From positions 1-6,968 of the forward strand of contig CAAEMG010000041.1 of assembly GCA_900757025.1 (NCBI GenBank): 6,968 nucleotides of DNA, given 5' to 3'. Numbering within the stretch: the first letter of the stretch is position 1; every line of letters begins with the position of its first letter. Shown one piece after another: positions 5,710 through 6,968 of the stretch. The notes under the pieces are model-generated. The model was not told where the DNA came from, did no database searches, and saw only the letters and a program-made list of their open reading frames with translations. This stretch comes from Clostridia bacterium. GTDB lineage: Bacteria > Bacillota > Clostridia > Lachnospirales > Anaerotignaceae. The position numbers and the translations under genes are program-made.

Positions 5710-6462
5710 GTCAAATGCTTTGGAAAAAGCGTTGCGGGAATGCAGCGGGAAAACAATGAGGACAGCATATATGTAGGCGGCGACAATAAAGAAGTTAAAA
5801 ATATTTTTATTGTTGCCGACGGCATGGGCGGACATAATGCAGGCGAGGTTGCAAGCCGACTTGCAATAGACAAATTTATTGAATATATAAGCCCTCATTT
5901 TAAAAACGGCATCGACAGCGAAACTGTTCTTGATGTGCTTTTGGAAGGCGTTGTTTATGCCAACAGAGTTATTTATAATGAAGCCGTAAGCGATGAAAGC
6001 CGAAACGGTATGGGAACAACTTTTACCTGTGCCTGCCTTAATAACGGAAAAATGTATGCCGTTCATGTGGGCGACAGCCGTATATATATTTTAACTGACG
6101 GCAGTCTTAAACAGGTTTCAAACGACCATTCTTTTGTTATGGAAATGGTGCGTCAGGGCAAACTTACGCCTCAGGAGGCGGCAAACAGCCCAAAGCGCAA
6201 CATAATAACAAGAGCCGTTGGCAGCGAAGAAAAAATTGATGTTGATACAATAATAAAAGAACTTAAATACGGCGATGTTGTGCTTATATGTTCCGACGGA
6301 TTAAGCACAATGGTAAATGACAGAGAAATAGAAGAAATAATGAATAAATACAGCGATGCTGAAAAAACTATTGAAGCACTTATAGAAAAAGCCAATAAAA
6401 ATGGCGGAAAAGACAATATATCCGCCATAATAATAAGGAATGAGGTGGACACAAATGCTTGA
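5707..6462 (+). CDS. stp: PP2C-family Ser/Thr protein phosphatase (Stp/PrpC)
   Basis: Cytoplasmic Mn/Mg-dependent phosphatase that removes phosphate from Ser/Thr residues placed by the neighbouring PrkC kinase, including those on the kinase itself. The 251-residue length is normal for bacterial PrpC/Stp. Motifs in order are RENNEDS (14-20, Asp19), VADGMGGH (36-43, Asp38), MGTTF (102-106), HVGDSRIY (120-127), NDHSFV (139-144), NIITRAVG (165-172), CSDGL (195-199, Asp197) and GGKDNIS (233-239, Asp236). The aspartates at 19, 38, 197 and 236 form the expected binuclear metal centre, so the enzyme looks active. TTG at 5707 is the start, backed by GGAGGTG 6 bases upstream; longer in-frame versions would run back into rlmN. 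There is no signal peptide or membrane segment. The last 8 bases overlap prkC. The gene is also called prpC in Bacillus. Confidence 0.96.
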   Translation: MVKCFGKSVAGMQRENNEDSIYVGGDNKEVKNIFIVADGMGGHNAGEVASRLAIDKFIEYISPHFKNGIDSETVLDVLLEGVVYANRVIYNEAVSDESRNGMGTTFTCACLNNGKMYAVHVGDSRIYILTDGSLKQVSNDHSFVMEMVRQGKLTPQEAANSPKRNIITRAVGSEEKIDVDTIIKELKYGDVVLICSDGLSTMVNDREIEEIMNKYSDAEKTIEALIEKANKNGGKDNISAIIIRNEVDTNA

Positions 6463-6968
6463 GGCAGGAACTGTAATTGGCGGAAGATACGAAATACAGG
6501 AAAAAATAGGTACAGGCGGAATGGCTTATGTGTACAGAGCCAAGGATACCAAACTTGAAAGAAACGTAACATTAAAGGTTCTTAAAGAAGAATTTACAAA
6601 CGAAAAGGATTTTAAAACACGTTTTGCAACAGAGGCACGTTCTGCGGCAAAACTTTCACACCCAAACATAGTAAACGCCTATGATTTTGGTGAAGAAAAC
6701 GGAATATGCTATATTGTTATGGAATATATCCATGGTGATACACTTAAAAAGATAATTCTTGACAGCGCACCTTTAGATGAGGTTATAGCACTCAGTATTT
6801 CCGTTCAGATGGCAAGTGCACTTGCCCATGCACATAAAAACGGCGTTGTACATAGGGATATTAAGCCCCAGAATATACTTATAAGCACAGACGGAACCGT
6901 TAAAATAACAGATTTCGGCATTGCAAGAGCTGCGGCTGTTTCAACGGTAACAACAACGGCAAATGCAA
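6455..6968 (+). CDS. prkC: PASTA-type Ser/Thr protein kinase PrkC (Stk/PknB), N-terminal part, 3'-truncated by the window edge
   Basis: Eukaryotic-like kinase that in Firmicutes spans the membrane and senses peptidoglycan fragments or lipid II through extracellular PASTA repeats, controlling growth, cell-wall synthesis and spore germination. Only the first 171 codons, part of the cytosolic kinase domain, are in the window; the membrane segment and any PASTA repeats would lie beyond it. Visible motifs are the glycine loop GTGGMAYVY (19-27), the ATP lysine Lys41 in LKVLK, the alpha-C glutamate Glu60, HRDIKPQN (133-140, catalytic Asp135) and DFG (153-155). The Thr/Ser-rich stretch VSTVTTT (162-168) is the start of the activation loop, the usual autophosphorylation site. 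The ATG at 6455 lies inside the end of stp in another frame, with GAGGTGG (6442-6448) 6 bases before it. PASTA architecture is inferred from gene order, not seen. Confidence 0.94.
   Translation, partial: MLEAGTVIGGRYEIQEKIGTGGMAYVYRAKDTKLERNVTLKVLKEEFTNEKDFKTRFATEARSAAKLSHPNIVNAYDFGEENGICYIVMEYIHGDTLKKIILDSAPLDEVIALSISVQMASALAHAHKNGVVHRDIKPQNILISTDGTVKITDFGIARAAAVSTVTTTANA

Noticed and set aside
5662..6066. Minus-strand open frame of 134 codons opposite stp
   Set aside because: It lies fully opposite the end of rlmN and the conserved first half of stp, has no ribosome binding site evidence and its low-complexity hydrophobic translation resembles no family I know.
6171..6572. Minus-strand open frame of 133 codons opposite the stp-prkC junction
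   Set aside because: It is antisense to conserved catalytic motifs of two recognised genes, and its Ser/Phe-rich translation is typical of shadow frames.

Overview
The window is a conserved housekeeping locus from a low-G+C Gram-positive bacterium. Gene order, the A+T-rich spacers, strong GGAGG-type ribosome binding sites and frequent AGA and ATA codons point to the Firmicutes, most probably the class Clostridia. The order priA-def-fmt-rsmB-rlmN-stp(prpC)-prkC is the one known from Bacillus subtilis and its relatives. The extra YugP-type membrane metallopeptidase between fmt and rsmB fits Clostridia better than Bacilli. Family or genus cannot be set from this sequence alone. All eight genes are on the + strand.

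Layout. Positions 1-750 hold the C-terminal part of the primosomal helicase PriA, which enters from the left edge. A spacer of about 220 bases follows. It contains a short imperfect palindromic segment (796-854), possibly an interspersed repeat relic, and a good extended -10 promoter (904-932). This promoter probably starts a transcript carrying def (970-1440) and fmt (1447-2373), which are 6 bases apart. A 78-base spacer with an inverted repeat and a TATAAT box leads to the yugP-like zinc metallopeptidase gene (2452-3159). An intrinsic terminator lies just after it (3166-3198). A second promoter candidate (3241-3269) then precedes a tight cluster: rsmB (3307-4656), rlmN (4659-5690), stp (TTG start, 5707-6462) and prkC (6455 to the right edge, truncated). 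The last two genes overlap by 8 bases.

How the genes fit together. Def and Fmt are the two ends of the N-formylmethionine cycle: Fmt formylates the initiator tRNA and Def removes the formyl group from new proteins. RsmB and RlmN modify 16S and 23S rRNA. The Stp phosphatase and PrkC Ser/Thr kinase form an antagonistic signalling pair that, in known Firmicutes, responds to the cell wall and acts on growth and translation factors. The common theme is translation and growth control, with PriA (replication restart) and a membrane protease as neighbours.

I found no tRNA, rRNA, CRISPR array, insertion sequence or phage gene. All enzymes keep their recognisable catalytic residues, and no frameshift or broken gene was seen. 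I do not see an undescribed system here. The points worth a second look are the protease insertion, the split of the locus into transcription units, the palindromic spacer element and the TTG start of stp.
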